From Brucella thiophenivorans (GTDB taxonomy: Bacteria > Pseudomonadota > Alphaproteobacteria > Rhizobiales > Rhizobiaceae): a DNA stretch of 64,000 nucleotides. Location of the stretch: positions 104,660-168,659 of the forward strand of contig NZ_NNRJ01000014.1 in the NCBI RefSeq assembly GCF_002252445.1, read 5' to 3'. The notes beneath the pieces were generated by a model. That model was not told where the DNA came from and made no database searches. It saw only the letters and a program-made list of their open reading frames with translations. Numbering within the stretch: position 1 is the stretch's first letter; each line of letters starts with the position of its first letter. Positions 21,711 to 32,565 of this stretch are shown piece by piece. A program made the position numbers and the translations under genes.

Positions 21711-21792
21711 CCATTCCGAAAAGTGGGAATTAGTTTTCGGAATGCGCGACAGATAAACTTAAAGTACCGATCTGATTATCAGATCGGTACCT
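21711..21792. repeat. Bru-RS-like intergenic repeat between SDR and cobT
   Basis: It carries the CATTCCGAAAAGTG...TTTTCGGAATGCG arm and a GTACCGATCTGAT/ATCAGATCGGTAC palindrome (about 21764-21790), related to repeats at 50933 and 53668. Placed between convergent genes, the palindrome may act as a bidirectional terminator. Confidence 0.65.
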
Positions 21793-21809
21793 TGAACCCC
21801 TTCGACCTA

Positions 21810-23720
21810 TCATCTTCCAGCGCGGCGACGTCCTTTGCCTGCGGCGTCTGCGCCGTGCTCTTCAAACAAAGATGCAAGCTGTTCGGTCATCGCACCGGCA
21901 AGTTCTTCCGCATCGACGATGGTCACGGCATGCTTATAATAGCGCGTGACATCGTGGCCGATACCAATAGCGATCAGTTCAACCGGCGAACGGTTTTCGA
22001 TCTCTTCAATCACTGCGCGCAGGTGACGCTCCAGATAATTACCGGGATTAACCGACAGGGTAGAATCATCAACCGGCGCACCGTCTGAAATCATCATCAG
22101 AATCTTGCGCTGTTCAGGACGACCCAACAAGCGATGATGCGCCCAGATCAACGCTTCCCCGTCGATGTTTTCCTTGAGAAGCCCTTCACGCATCATCAAG
22201 CCAAGATTGCGCCGTGCACGCCGCCACGGCGCATCAGCGCTCTTATAAACGATATGGCGCAGATCATTCAGACGCCCCGGATTGGATGGCTTGCCACGAC
22301 CAAGCCACGCCTCGCGTGATTGCCCGCCCTTCCATGCCTTGGTGGTGAAGCCGAGAATCTCGACCTTCACACCGCAACGCTCCAACGTACGGGCCAGAAT
22401 ATCGGCGCAGGTGGCGGCAACCGTAATCGGTCGACCACGCATAGAGCCAGAATTATCGATCACCAGCGTCACAACCGTATCGCGGAAATCCGTATCGCGC
22501 TCCATCTTGTAGGAAAGCGGCTGGGTGGGGTCGATCACAATACGCACCAGGCGCGCACTGTCGAGATAGCCCTCCTCCAGATCGAAATCCCACGAGCGGT
22601 TCTGCTGCGCCATCAGGCGGCGCTGCAACCGGTTGGCCAGCCTTCCGACCACACCCTGCAGATTGGAAAGCTGCTTGTCGAGAAAACCACGCAGACGATC
22701 AAGCTCAGCCTCATCACAAAGATCAGTTGCCTCGATCTCTTCATCGAATTCACGCGTGAAGACATTGTAATCGACATGGTCGGCAAAATTGGCGAAAGGC
22801 TGGTTCTGACGGCGCGTATCCCCCGGCGTTTCCGCGTCGACATCTTCGCTGTCATCCATATCATCGGCGGAAGCGTCAGTGGCTTCCATCTCGCCTTGTT
22901 CGCCTTCGTCGCTGGAATTATCGGATTCATCGCTTTCCGCTGAATCAGACCCTTCCTGACTTTCCTCGCCGCCTTCTTCGTTTTCATCCTGCTCGGGCGT
23001 CTGCTCGTTGTCTTGGTCCTGCTCGTCGCTCTGCTCTTCCTTTGAGAGCTCCTCAGCCATATCCATCGAAGCCAGCATGTCACGCACAGTTCGCGCAAAA
23101 GCCTGCTGATCTTCGAGATTATCGCCAAGACGAGCTAACTCTGCACCGGCCTTCTGCTCAATCCATTCGCGCCAAAGATCAAGCACAGGCCCTGCTTCGG
23201 CAGGCGCTTTGCGTCCAGTCAGCTTTTCACGCAGCAAAAGCGACACCGCTTCTTCAAGCGGCGCATCATCTTTGTCGGTGACAGAAGCAAAATTGGCGCG
23301 GGCATATTTATCCGCAAGCATGATTGCCAGATTTTCGGAAACACCAGCCATGGCGCGCGCGCCAATGGCTTCAACACGCGCCTGTTCAACCGCATCATAA
23401 ATGGCACGTGCCTGTTTGCCTTCCGGCGCAAGGCTTGCGTGAATACGCGCATTATGACGTGCCTGACGCAGCGCCATGGAATCGCCAATACCGCGTGTAA
23501 CAGCAACATCGTGCGCAGTCGGGCGCTTTGGCAGATCAGGCAGCCGGGCACGGTTGCCGGTCAATGCAGGGCGATCATTGCTGAAAGCCACTTCCAGTTC
23601 ATTCTCACCGGAAATAGCGCGCATGGTAGCGGTCATCGCCCGCTTGAACGGCTCCGAATCCACTGGTCCGTTTTTGCGCTCGCGCGAATTATCGCCAATT
23701 CCTGACTTCTGGCCCGACAT
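21810..23720 (-). CDS. cobT: Cobaltochelatase subunit CobT
   Basis: Part of the aerobic CobN-CobS-CobT complex that inserts cobalt into hydrogenobyrinate a,c-diamide in B12 synthesis. It has 636 residues. The N-terminal helical region is followed by a highly acidic linker rich in Glu/Asp/Gln/Ser (about residues 225-300). A C-terminal von Willebrand A domain has the MIDAS motif DNSGSMRGR and [12 protein letters not shown]. The acidic linker and VWA order are diagnostic for CobT. cobS lies 86 bp upstream on the same strand. CobN is not in the window. Confidence 0.96.
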   Translation of the reverse strand: MSGQKSGIGDNSRERKNGPVDSEPFKRAMTATMRAISGENELEVAFSNDRPALTGNRARLPDLPKRPTAHDVAVTRGIGDSMALRQARHNARIHASLAPEGKQARAIYDAVEQARVEAIGARAMAGVSENLAIMLADKYARANFASVTDKDDAPLEEAVSLLLREKLTGRKAPAEAGPVLDLWREWIEQKAGAELARLGDNLEDQQAFARTVRDMLASMDMAEELSKEEQSDEQDQDNEQTPEQDENEEGGEESQEGSDSAESDESDNSSDEGEQGEMEATDASADDMDDSEDVDAETPGDTRRQNQPFANFADHVDYNVFTREFDEEIEATDLCDEAELDRLRGFLDKQLSNLQGVVGRLANRLQRRLMAQQNRSWDFDLEEGYLDSARLVRIVIDPTQPLSYKMERDTDFRDTVVTLVIDNSGSMRGRPITVAATCADILARTLERCGVKVEILGFTTKAWKGGQSREAWLGRGKPSNPGRLNDLRHIVYKSADAPWRRARRNLGLMMREGLLKENIDGEALIWAHHRLLGRPEQRKILMMISDGAPVDDSTLSVNPGNYLERHLRAVIEEIENRSPVELIAIGIGHDVTRYYKHAVTIVDAEELAGAMTEQLASLFEEHGADAAGKGRRRAGR

Positions 23721-23806
23721 CTGCCTATCCTGACTTCACTGCCCTGACTTACTGTCATGACTTTATTGCGCTGCCGCCCGAAATGGGCGACAGGCATCAT
23801 CCAGCC

Positions 23807-24937
<1,131 letters not shown>

Positions 24938-25035
24938 TCAGTGCTCTAACACATGTCGCAAAGCGGAAGCTTGTTCCAGCTTTCGGCGACATGCAGTTAT
25001 CGCCCAATACTCAGCTTAGAAAACCCAAACAGGCT

Positions 25036-25674
25036 TTAGCAAAAACCAGCCGTCTTGAGCAATTGATAAGCCTGAATGACATCGCGGAATCTATCTTCAG
25101 ACCCACGGTCACCACCATTTGCATCAGGATGGTGTTGCTTCACAAGTTCTTTATAGCGTGACTTAATCATATCGCTAGTTGAATTTGCGTCCAGACCCAA
25201 AGTCGCAAGCGCTTTTACTTCCAGCGTACGCGGTTTGCGCTTCGCTGATTTGGCAGAAGGAGCAGCTTTGGCGTCTTTTGCATCTTTCACGAAGCTGAAA
25301 GGATCACGCATGCGGTTTTGATAAGCTGCGGAACCCGACCGGCGCGTCGCCATATCCGGCGAAGTACGTGTGGACGTTGTTTTATTGGTTGTCGTCGACC
25401 ATGTCGGACGATTTCCGGTGATCGCGTCCTTCTGGAACTTGGAAATATCGCCGTCTGAAAGACCTGAGAAATAATTGAAAGTCTTATTATATTCCCGGAC
25501 GTGATCGATGCAGAAATGCAGATACTCACCCTCGCGCATACGCCCAACCGGCGCACGATGCGTACCAGGCTTATCGCAACCATCCCATTGGCAGCAGGGA
25601 CCACTGGACTTCTTTTCCGCTTCCTTTTTAGGACGGATGCGGATGCTGTCGAAAAATTTTGAGTTCGTTGTCAT
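25036..25674 (-). CDS. J-domain (DnaJ-like) protein with Cys-rich N-terminus
   Basis: A 212-residue protein with a C-terminal J domain (about residues 150-210) carrying the HPD motif in LVKQHHPDANGGDRG, so it should stimulate a DnaK-type chaperone. The N-terminal part has GPCCQWDGCDKPGTH and YLHFCIDHVREYN, a likely zinc site of Cys/His residues. This arrangement is unlike DnaJ or CbpA. It lies between cobS (same strand) and divergent bolA, an arrangement I recall from other Rhizobiales. The client is unknown; a link to cobaltochelatase or Fe-S handling is speculation. Confidence 0.88.
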   Translation of the reverse strand: MTTNSKFFDSIRIRPKKEAEKKSSGPCCQWDGCDKPGTHRAPVGRMREGEYLHFCIDHVREYNKTFNYFSGLSDGDISKFQKDAITGNRPTWSTTTNKTTSTRTSPDMATRRSGSAAYQNRMRDPFSFVKDAKDAKAAPSAKSAKRKPRTLEVKALATLGLDANSTSDMIKSRYKELVKQHHPDANGGDRGSEDRFRDVIQAYQLLKTAGFC

Positions 25675-25872
25675 CGAATCGGATTATGCGGAATAAGAGT
25701 GACTAAACAAGAATTGACTTTTCATCCTGAATTGTTTTGGCCCATGCTCTCACATGGCTTCAGGGCGAAATTTTGATGCAGATTGCAATTCCTGTGCGGA
25801 TTTGCCCCACCGGTTGCCGCCAAGGCGACGTTTATATGAAGCACAGCGTCTATATGGGGAGAACTGACCAGA

Positions 25873-26166
25873 ATGTCCATTCACAATAGCAAACAATCTT
25901 CAATGGAAGTAAAACTACGTGCAGCTTTTGCGCCCGAACGGCTTGAAGTCATTAATGAAAGCCACCTCCATGCCGGCCATCAACCCGATTATGACGGCAC
26001 CGGCGAAACGCATTTTCGCGTGCGCATTGTCTCTGATGCTTTCACCACGATGAACCGCGTGGCACGTCATCGGGCCATCAATGATCTTCTGAAAGAAGAA
26101 CTCGAGAGCGGTGTTCATGCGTTGGCACTCGAACCCTCTGCTCCCGGTGAGGCCACACGCCGCTGA
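25873..26166 (+). CDS. bolA: BolA-family protein
   Basis: Small BolA-type protein of 97 residues that normally works with monothiol glutaredoxins in iron-sulphur trafficking and regulation. The signature VINESHLHAGH and HFRVRIVSDAF are present, with the conserved RHRAINDLLKEEL helix. The C-terminal HALALEPSAPGE is typical. Divergent from the J-domain gene, and its stop is 5 bp from the convergent ClbS-like gene stop. Confidence 0.94.
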   Translation: MSIHNSKQSSMEVKLRAAFAPERLEVINESHLHAGHQPDYDGTGETHFRVRIVSDAFTTMNRVARHRAINDLLKEELESGVHALALEPSAPGEATRR

Positions 26167-26171
26167 TATGC

Positions 26172-26678
26172 TTATATTTGAGCCTTAAGCCACTTGCGCA
26201 AGCGTCCACGCGCATTGGCATAGGGTGAGGATGTGTTGAACTGAATCATGCGACCGAGCGTGTATTTTTCATACCAAGCAACAGCATAGAGTTCGGAATC
26301 GCTGCGCGCTTCAATCAATGCAACCAGCGCATTCTTCGCACTTTCAAACCGCGATAGAAGCGTGTCAAAAGGCAGTGTTTCGTAATCTCGGTAAAATTTA
26401 GATGCGAGTGCGCCCAGCTCGTTCCATTTGAAACCCGTTTCCGGAAAATCAACAACAAGCCCCTGATCCTTGCCCTCGCACCATTTGAGCACGAGCTCAT
26501 TCCAGCCGACCAGATAAGAAACAAGATTATGCACGCTCATCATGGCGCCTTTAGCATGGCCATCCATGGTCTTTTGCGCGGTCCGCTCAGGCGGTACGCG
26601 TGCAAGATCAAGCAGCAACCGCGCATAATTCGTTTCAATTGCCTCAAGCAATTCCTGTTTGTTTGTCGGTACGGCCAT
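26172..26678 (-). CDS. ClbS/DfsB family four-helix protein
   Basis: A 168-residue protein of the ClbS/DfsB family (DinB-like four-helix bundle). ClbS itself is a colibactin self-resistance cyclopropane hydrolase, but most homologues are of unknown role. Family motifs are [39 protein letters not shown] and the C-terminal YTLGRMIQFNTSSPYANARGRLRKW. Its ATG overlaps the aroB stop by one base (TGATG), so it is translated with aroB. This coupling to a shikimate gene is unexplained. Confidence 0.87.
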   Translation of the reverse strand: MAVPTNKQELLEAIETNYARLLLDLARVPPERTAQKTMDGHAKGAMMSVHNLVSYLVGWNELVLKWCEGKDQGLVVDFPETGFKWNELGALASKFYRDYETLPFDTLLSRFESAKNALVALIEARSDSELYAVAWYEKYTLGRMIQFNTSSPYANARGRLRKWLKAQI

Positions 26679-27808
26679 CAGGCGAAAAGACGCTCTTTCA
26701 AAAACTCCAGCACGGCAGCAGGCGGCACGTCTTTGGCAATGAAGGACTGACCAATCCCGCGCGTCAGAATGAAGGTCAGTGCACCACGTGCTACTTTCTT
26801 GTCCTGCGCAATATAATCCATCAGCTTTTCAGCATCCGGCAAACCACCCGGAACATCCTTGAGTGAGATCGGCAGACCAACCGTTTTCAAATGCGCTTCA
26901 ACCCGCTCTGCATCCTCAATGCCGCAAAGGTTCATCTTCACCGAAAAGCGGTGTGCAAGCGCCATACCAATGGCAACGCCCTCGCCATGCACCAGGCGGC
27001 TTGAATCATAACCCGTCGCGGTTTCTAGCGCATGACCGAATGTATGGCCAAGATTAAGCAAAGCACGATCGCCAGTTTCGCGCTCATCACGCGCCACGAC
27101 GTCCGCTTTTGAGCGACAGGATTCAGCAATCGCCTCCGTGCGCGCAGCACCACCCGCAAAGACTTCGCGCCAGTTGTTTTCCAGCCAGGCGAAAAACTCA
27201 GGGCGGTCGATCAGGCCATATTTGGCCACTTCCGCATAACCAGCACGAAACTCACGTTCGCTCAAAGTATCAAGCACATCTATATCGGCCAGCACGAGCT
27301 GCGGCTGATAAAAAACGCCGACAAGGTTCTTGCCATACTGGGTATTAATGCCGGTCTTACCGCCCACAGACGAATCCACCTGTGCAAGCAGCGATGTTGG
27401 CATCTGAACGAAATTCATGCCGCGTCGCACGATTCCGGCAACAAATCCGGACAGATCGCCGATCACGCCGCCCCCGAATGCAACAACCGCATCACCACGC
27501 TCAAGCTTTGCGGCAAGCACCGCATTGGTAACGGTTTCAAGCGCTGCGAAGGATTTCGATTTTTCGCCTGGCGCAACAATGATCGGGGTTGATTCGATAC
27601 CCGCCCGCGCAAAGCTCGCGCTCAGAACTTCAAGGTGCGCCTTGGCAACATTCTCGTCAGTGACGATTGCCACACGAATGCCGGGCAATCGCTTGGCAAT
27701 TTCCTCACCCGCACGTGCAACCAGACCTTTGCCGATCAGAATTTCATACGAGCGGTCTCCCAACGAAACCGCAACTGTCACATTATCGGCGCTCAAAGGG
27801 GCATTCAT
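26678..27808 (-). CDS. aroB: 3-dehydroquinate synthase
   Basis: Second step of the shikimate pathway: DAHP to 3-dehydroquinate, with NAD and a divalent metal. It has 376 residues. Motifs are [19 protein letters not shown] and [19 protein letters not shown] (NAD and phosphate binding), and HTFGHALET and HGEGVAIGM (metal histidines). The C-terminus [14 protein letters not shown] is standard. It follows aroK, with a 140-bp gap filled by two repeat units, the usual alphaproteobacterial aroK-aroB order. Confidence 0.97.
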   Translation of the reverse strand: MNAPLSADNVTVAVSLGDRSYEILIGKGLVARAGEEIAKRLPGIRVAIVTDENVAKAHLEVLSASFARAGIESTPIIVAPGEKSKSFAALETVTNAVLAAKLERGDAVVAFGGGVIGDLSGFVAGIVRRGMNFVQMPTSLLAQVDSSVGGKTGINTQYGKNLVGVFYQPQLVLADIDVLDTLSEREFRAGYAEVAKYGLIDRPEFFAWLENNWREVFAGGAARTEAIAESCRSKADVVARDERETGDRALLNLGHTFGHALETATGYDSSRLVHGEGVAIGMALAHRFSVKMNLCGIEDAERVEAHLKTVGLPISLKDVPGGLPDAEKLMDYIAQDKKVARGALTFILTRGIGQSFIAKDVPPAAVLEFLKERLFA

Positions 27809-27819
27809 AGTATTCTCCT

Positions 27820-27946
27820 AGAGCGTATCCCAAAAAGTGCGAAGCGGTTTTTGGACTAAGATACGCGTAAAAACAAACGTTTAGAGCATTTCCAGCAAAA
27901 GTGCGAAACGGTTTTGCGTAGGATAATGCATAAAAACAAACGGCCA
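27820..27946. repeat. Two tandem short interspersed repeat units in the aroK-aroB gap
   Basis: Unit a (27820-27880) and unit b (27883-27946) share the pattern GAGC(A/G)T-TCC-AAAAGTGCGAA(G/A)CGGTTTT followed by ACGCGT/ATGCAT-AAAAACAAACG. Related units occur at 39008 and 53582. They lie between two cotranscribed genes, so they are probably part of the aroKB mRNA. Confidence 0.7.
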
Positions 27947-27948
27947 GA

Positions 27949-28539
27949 TCAGGCCCGATCCTTATCCAGATGCGCAATCAGAACATCAACGAGCTCTCCG
28001 GCAATCACTTCTTTTTTGTCATCACGCGTCATCACATGCAGATCGGCAAGCGCATAAACGGGATAGCGCTCTGTCATCAGCCGCTGCATCACGCCGCGCG
28101 GATCATCGTTTTTCAACAGCGGACGGTTCTGACGGCGCGAAACGCGATCCATCAAAACATCAAGCTCAGCATTGAGCCAGATGGAAATACCGTTGACTGC
28201 AACCGCCTCGCGAGTCTCGGCATTCATATAAGCGCCGCCACCGGTCGCCAGAATCATCGGGCCATCTTCAAGAAGCCGCAAAATCACCCGGCGTTCGAGA
28301 TCGCGAAACTCCTCTTCGCCATAAGTCTCAAACAGTTCCGGTATGGTCATACGTGAAACGGTTTCAATTTCCGTATCCACATCGCGGAACGGCAAATTGA
28401 GCATGGTTGCGATTTTCCGACCAACCGTCGACTTGCCAGCGCCCATCAGCCCAACAAGAACAACCACCTTCGCACCAAGAAGCTGCCGGACAACATCCGC
28501 TTTCTCGTTCAGATTAGTCTGTTTTGTTGTACTGTTCAT
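27949..28539 (-). CDS. aroK: Shikimate kinase
   Basis: Phosphorylates shikimate to shikimate 3-phosphate. The ATG at 28539 gives [20 protein letters not shown] and 196 residues. The longer frame to 28734 would be unusual and overlaps the small gene on the other strand. Walker A is [12 protein letters not shown], the shikimate-binding DVDTEIE and FRDLERRVI follow, and [10 protein letters not shown] is the substrate loop. First gene of aroK-aroB-clbS-like. Divergent from the small membrane protein gene and xerD. Confidence 0.96.
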   Translation of the reverse strand: MNSTTKQTNLNEKADVVRQLLGAKVVVLVGLMGAGKSTVGRKIATMLNLPFRDVDTEIETVSRMTIPELFETYGEEEFRDLERRVILRLLEDGPMILATGGGAYMNAETREAVAVNGISIWLNAELDVLMDRVSRRQNRPLLKNDDPRGVMQRLMTERYPVYALADLHVMTRDDKKEVIAGELVDVLIAHLDKDRA

Positions 28540-28684
28540 CGATCCCGTCCGTTTACCTCCGCTTCCACATGAAAAACCGCGCTGCGTCAATTGCTTTCGT
28601 GATTTGGAGCATAATTTCGGGCTGGTTTTCTCTATTGCAACTGCCCTTCTTGCTTTCGTCCGAATAGCACAGCATAAACGCAAC

Positions 28685-28906
28685 ATGCCCACGCTGACGC
28701 GCATTCTTTTCCTGCTCGCTATCATTGCCGCCATTGTCTATGGCGCGATGTTCTCTCTCGCCAATTTCGTAAAACCTTCCACGCACAAAATTACCATCGA
28801 AATCCCGGCATCAAAAATCAAACAGACCGTCATAGCGCCACCCCCGGAACCTCTGCCGCCAGAACCTCTACCTGTGCAGGAACTCAAGCCGGATGAGCAG
28901 GAGTAG
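28685..28906 (+). CDS. Small single-pass membrane protein, 73 residues
   Basis: I infer a real gene from the ATG at 28685 ([20 protein letters not shown]), not from the longer frame that runs antisense through aroK. It has one transmembrane helix at residues about 5-25, then a short periplasmic-type stretch with [14 protein letters not shown], and an acidic Pro/Glu-rich tail ([17 protein letters not shown]). I recall a similar small protein between aroK and xerD in other Rhizobiales, but no function. It ends 4 bp before the xerD start and overlaps its ribosome-binding site. Confidence 0.7.
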   Translation: MPTLTRILFLLAIIAAIVYGAMFSLANFVKPSTHKITIEIPASKIKQTVIAPPPEPLPPEPLPVQELKPDEQE

Positions 28907-28910
28907 ATAT

Positions 28911-29834
28911 ATGCGGGCATCACTGGCCATTGAGAATTTTCTCGAAATGATGAGTGCTGAACGCGGCGCATCACACAACACGCTGGAATCGTACCGCCGC
29001 GATCTTGATGCCTGTTCCGATGCCCTTGCCTCACGCGGCATCAATCTGGCTGAGGCAAAAAGCGACGACATCCGTCAGGTGTTGGATAGCATGGCCGATA
29101 AAGGCTTTGCTGCAACATCACAGGCACGCCGCCTTTCAGCAATCCGACAATTTTTCCGCTTTCTCTATGCCGAAGGTTTCCGGCAGGACGATCCAACCGG
29201 CATCATCGACGCGCCAAAGAAGCAAAAGCCGCTGCCAAAAATCATGAGTGTTGAAAATGTCGGTCGCCTTCTGGACCGCGCAGCCCTTGAAGCAAAAGAA
29301 GCGACGGAACCAGCCGATCGTATCAAGGCATTGCGCCTGCATGCCCTGCTTGAAACGCTTTACGCAACCGGTTTGCGTGTATCGGAACTTGTCGGCCTGC
29401 CGGTCAGCGTTGCACGCACCGACCACCGATTTCTGATTGTGCGCGGCAAAGGCTCAAAAGATCGCATGGTGCCTTTGTCACAAAAAGCACGGGAAGCCTT
29501 GCAAGTGTTTCTGGCGTACCGCGATTCTCTGCCTGGCTATGACGAAAACCCGTGGCTGTTTCCGGCCTTCTCCGAAAGCGGCCATCTGGCGCGTCAGGTT
29601 TTTGGCCGTGAACTGAAAGTTCTTGCGGCCAGAGCCGGACTTTCCAGCGCTTCCATCTCCCCACATGTGCTCAGACATGCGTTTGCCAGCCATCTTTTAC
29701 AAAACGGGGCAGACCTTAGAACAGTGCAGCAATTACTGGGACATTCGGACATTTCGACGACCCAAATTTACACCCATGTTCTGGAAGAAAGGCTGCATAA
29801 GCTGGTAAGTGAGCATCATCCGCTTGCCGATTAA
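28911..29834 (+). CDS. xerD: Site-specific tyrosine recombinase XerD
   Basis: Resolves chromosome dimers at dif with XerC. The ATG at 28911 ([20 protein letters not shown], 307 residues) has CAGGAG at 7-nt spacing. An ATG at 28893 is in frame but overlaps the preceding gene. The N-terminal core-binding domain includes [17 protein letters not shown]. The catalytic residues are all visible: Arg in [12 protein letters not shown], Lys in [12 protein letters not shown], HxxR in [12 protein letters not shown], His in [10 protein letters not shown] and Tyr in IYTHV. The normal length and core-gene context argue against a mobile integrase. Confidence 0.95.
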   Translation: MRASLAIENFLEMMSAERGASHNTLESYRRDLDACSDALASRGINLAEAKSDDIRQVLDSMADKGFAATSQARRLSAIRQFFRFLYAEGFRQDDPTGIIDAPKKQKPLPKIMSVENVGRLLDRAALEAKEATEPADRIKALRLHALLETLYATGLRVSELVGLPVSVARTDHRFLIVRGKGSKDRMVPLSQKAREALQVFLAYRDSLPGYDENPWLFPAFSESGHLARQVFGRELKVLAARAGLSSASISPHVLRHAFASHLLQNGADLRTVQQLLGHSDISTTQIYTHVLEERLHKLVSEHHPLAD

Positions 29835-29898
29835 GCCCACTGCGGTTAAGAGAATTTCAGAAAAATTTGCAAGATGCGAACGAAGTAAATATGTATTA

Positions 29899-29933
29899 CC
29901 AAAATCCATTGAGTAAAACTCATTGGACTTTGG
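29899..29933. repeat. Imperfect 16-bp inverted repeat after xerD
   Basis: CCAAAATCCATTGAGT and ACTCATTGGACTTTGG pair at 14 of 16 positions around an AAA loop, 65 bp after xerD and 140 bp before accA. It could be a terminator (followed only by TTAAG) or a protein site. Confidence 0.45.
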
Positions 29934-30073
29934 TTAAGCCCGAGTGGCGATTGAACTTTTTCAAGGCGTGATGCGTCAGCATCTCAGCGCCTTGGTATAA
30001 GATGCCGTAAAACAGCCGTTATCTGGCTTTTTTTATGGCCAATATCTCTGGAAACGCACAATAGTCAGGCCCG

Positions 30074-31027
30074 ATGTATAATTATCTCGACTTTGAAAAA
30101 CCCGTCGCCGACCTCGAAGGCCAGATCCTTGAGCTGAAAAAGCTCGCACAGGAACAGGGCAGCGTCGAGATGAGCGACGAGATCAGCCGTCTTGAGAAAC
30201 GCTCGGCCGATGCGCTCAAAGATATTTATCGCAAGCTGACCCCATGGCAGAAGGCGCAGATCGCCCGCCACCCGGATCGTCCGCACTGCCTTGAATATAT
30301 CAACACGCTGTTCACCGAATTCACGCCGCTGGCCGGTGATCGCCAGTTTGCCAATGATGAAGCCATTCAGGGTGGCTTTGCACGCTTCAATGGCCTTCCT
30401 GTTGCCATTCTTGGTCAGGAAAAAGGCTCGGACACCAAGACCCGCGTCAAGCATAATTTCGGCTCGGCCCGTCCTGAAGGCTACCGCAAAGCTGTGCGCA
30501 TCATGGAAATGGCTGACCGTTTCCAGTTGCCGCTGATTACCTTCGTTGACACCGCTGGTGCTTATCCGGGCGTGAGCGCGGAAGAACGCGGTCAGGCAGA
30601 AGCCATTGCGCGCTCAACAGCTGAATGCCTCAAGCTGCGCGTGCCTGTGATCTCAATCATCATCGGTGAAGGCGGTTCAGGTGGCGCCATTGCTATCGCT
30701 GTTGCAAACCGCGTCTATATGCTCGAACATTCCATCTATTCGGTAATTTCGCCGGAAGGAGCAGCTTCAATCCTCTGGCACGATTCAACCCGCGCCAAGG
30801 ACGCAGCATCCAACATGCGCATCACCGCGCAGGATCTGTTCGACCTCAAGATTATCGACGGCATCATCCCCGAACCGCTGGGTGGCGCACATCGCGGCAA
30901 GGAATCTACAATTGCCGCTGCTGGCGACATTATCACCGCTTCCTTGCGCTCGATGAAGGATGTTGATGGCGAAACGCTTAAGCAGGAGCGGCGTCAGAAA
31001 TTCCTTGAGATCGGTCGTAATATTTAG
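30074..31027 (+). CDS. accA: Acetyl-CoA carboxylase carboxyltransferase subunit alpha
   Basis: Alpha subunit of the carboxyltransferase that makes malonyl-CoA with AccB, AccC and AccD. It has 317 residues. It begins MYNYLDFEKPVADLEGQILELK, with the coiled N-terminal helix typical of AccA. Core motifs are GRFNGLP-like FARFNGLPVAIL, FVDTAGAYPGVSAEERGQAE and GEGGSGGAIAIAVANRVYML. The oxyanion-type loop SVISPEGAASILWHD is also present. It appears to be a single gene, followed by a repeat that may terminate it. Confidence 0.97.
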   Translation: MYNYLDFEKPVADLEGQILELKKLAQEQGSVEMSDEISRLEKRSADALKDIYRKLTPWQKAQIARHPDRPHCLEYINTLFTEFTPLAGDRQFANDEAIQGGFARFNGLPVAILGQEKGSDTKTRVKHNFGSARPEGYRKAVRIMEMADRFQLPLITFVDTAGAYPGVSAEERGQAEAIARSTAECLKLRVPVISIIIGEGGSGGAIAIAVANRVYMLEHSIYSVISPEGAASILWHDSTRAKDAASNMRITAQDLFDLKIIDGIIPEPLGGAHRGKESTIAAAGDIITASLRSMKDVDGETLKQERRQKFLEIGRNI

Positions 31028-31131
31028 AGCGTGTTCCGATCTGATCTAATCAGATCGGCGCTCTAAACTTTTTGCTTTAAGCATAATCTTATCGATCCTC
31101 GTTTCACTCCGGTCGGATTATGCTTTAATTA
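31026..31131. repeat. Bru-RS-like repeat, subfamily A, after accA
   Basis: GAGCGTGTTCCGATCTGAT...ATCAGATCGGCGCTCTAA palindrome followed by a second inverted repeat (AAGCATAATCT ... CGGATTATGCTT). About 106 bp. It overlaps the accA stop codon and closely matches the copy at 33968. The rest of the gap to 31347 holds nothing I can support. Confidence 0.8.
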
Positions 31132-31347
31132 ACCATAAAATTCAAAAACTTGCCCCGACGCAGCCTGAACTGCGCCGGATTTGCATCATGCCGACATTTC
31201 CGCCATATTGCGGCCACGCTGTTTTTTAGGTAATTGAGCAACGGTTTATCAACGATACTGAAAGGTTTTGTTGTTAATATCCGGGCAACTATAAATCAGA
31301 TTTGCTCAGACGCGCTCAAAGCACAGCTCTAACAGGCATTATGTGAT

Positions 31348-32559
31348 ATGAAGATCAGAACCGCACTTCTTGGAACACTCTTGGCATCCGCTCTGCTTGC
31401 GGGTTGTCAGGGTTCGTCCGTTTCCGATCTCAGCTTACGCGCTGAAAAACCACTTCCACAAAAAATAGTCGCCAAGATGCAGGCAAAGGGCATGAGCCGC
31501 ACCTCGCCTGTCATGGTGCGTATTTTCAAGGAAGAAGGTGTCCTAGAAGTCTGGAAGCAGAAGAATAACGGCAAATACGATCAGATTGCCTCGTATGAGA
31601 TCTGCAAATGGTCTGGCAAGCTCGGCCCGAAATTCGTTGAAGGTGATCGTCAGGCACCCGAAGGCTTCTATAATGTGCGCCCGGCACAGATGAACCCGAA
31701 TTCGCAATATCACCTAGCCTTCAACATCGGCTTCCCCAATGCCTATGACCGCGCCCACAATCGCACCGGCCAGAATTTGATGGTGCATGGTGCCTGCTCG
31801 TCATCGGGTTGCTATTCGATGACCGATGACAGCGTCAGCGAGATTTATGCTTTTGGTCGCGATGCTTTTAAGGGCGGTCAGCGCGATTTCCAGATTCAGG
31901 CATTTCCGTTCCGCATGACCGCAGCCAACATGGCGCGTTACAAGAGCGATCCGAATTATTCGTTCTGGGCGATGCTCAAACAGGGTTACGATTCGTTCGA
32001 AGCAACCAAAGTGCCGCCGAAAGTCGATGTCTGCGAAAAGCGTTACGTGTTTAATGTACCAACCGCAGATGGCCAGCCGCTATCGCCAACGGGTGCATGC
32101 CCGCCTTCGGCAAGTGCTGAATCCATGGCTTATACCTCATCTTATGAAAAGACTTTCCAGAGCGCATTCAGCGCTGCTCAGAAGAAGCCTGCACCATCCA
32201 TTCAGGGCATCACCGAAGCAAAGCTCGTCTCAGCCTGGAGTGCGGCACGTGCACGCGGAGAAAAGGTAACACGCGAACCGCCGTCGCTTTCGCCAACGTC
32301 GGCTGAAACGCCAAATGCACCGGATATTCGCCCGGCAGCAACACCGATCTCGGTACAGCCGACAGCGATTGCAGCGACCCCAACAGTTGCTGATCCGACA
32401 CAAACCGCTTCCGTTCCTGTTCCACAGGCAAATCCGGCAATCGTTTCATCCCAAACGAGCGTTTCACCAATGACTACTGCCAGCACGGTTGCAGACAACG
32501 TGATTGCGGCACCTGTACCGGCACCAAAAAAGCCATGGTGGAAGCTGGGTGGTAATTGA
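31348..32559 (+). CDS. Lipoprotein L,D-transpeptidase family protein (YkuD)
   Basis: Likely peptidoglycan L,D-transpeptidase or related YkuD enzyme, 403 residues. The signal peptide ends in lipobox LLAGC with Cys20, so it is probably membrane-anchored. The YkuD domain spans about residues 55-200, with catalytic motif MVHGACSSSGCYSM (His, Ser and the nucleophilic Cys). A C-terminal Ala/Pro/Thr-rich tail of about 120 residues ends in KKPWWKLGGN. The motif is the YafK-like variant, which in E. coli releases Braun lipoprotein, so the exact activity is uncertain. It is followed after 6 bp by the TusA-like gene. Confidence 0.88.
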   Translation: MKIRTALLGTLLASALLAGCQGSSVSDLSLRAEKPLPQKIVAKMQAKGMSRTSPVMVRIFKEEGVLEVWKQKNNGKYDQIASYEICKWSGKLGPKFVEGDRQAPEGFYNVRPAQMNPNSQYHLAFNIGFPNAYDRAHNRTGQNLMVHGACSSSGCYSMTDDSVSEIYAFGRDAFKGGQRDFQIQAFPFRMTAANMARYKSDPNYSFWAMLKQGYDSFEATKVPPKVDVCEKRYVFNVPTADGQPLSPTGACPPSASAESMAYTSSYEKTFQSAFSAAQKKPAPSIQGITEAKLVSAWSAARARGEKVTREPPSLSPTSAETPNAPDIRPAATPISVQPTAIAATPTVADPTQTASVPVPQANPAIVSSQTSVSPMTTASTVADNVIAAPVPAPKKPWWKLGGN

Positions 32560-32565
32560 TACCAA

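Noticed and set aside
28343..28684. N-terminal extension of the small membrane protein, running opposite aroK
   Set aside because: It reads antisense through the shikimate kinase P-loop region, and the helix-plus-tail protein starts naturally at 28685.
28911..29834. XerD-like recombinase as a mobile-element integrase
   Set aside because: It has core-gene length and motifs and lies between aroK and accA with no attachment-site repeats, so housekeeping XerD fits best.
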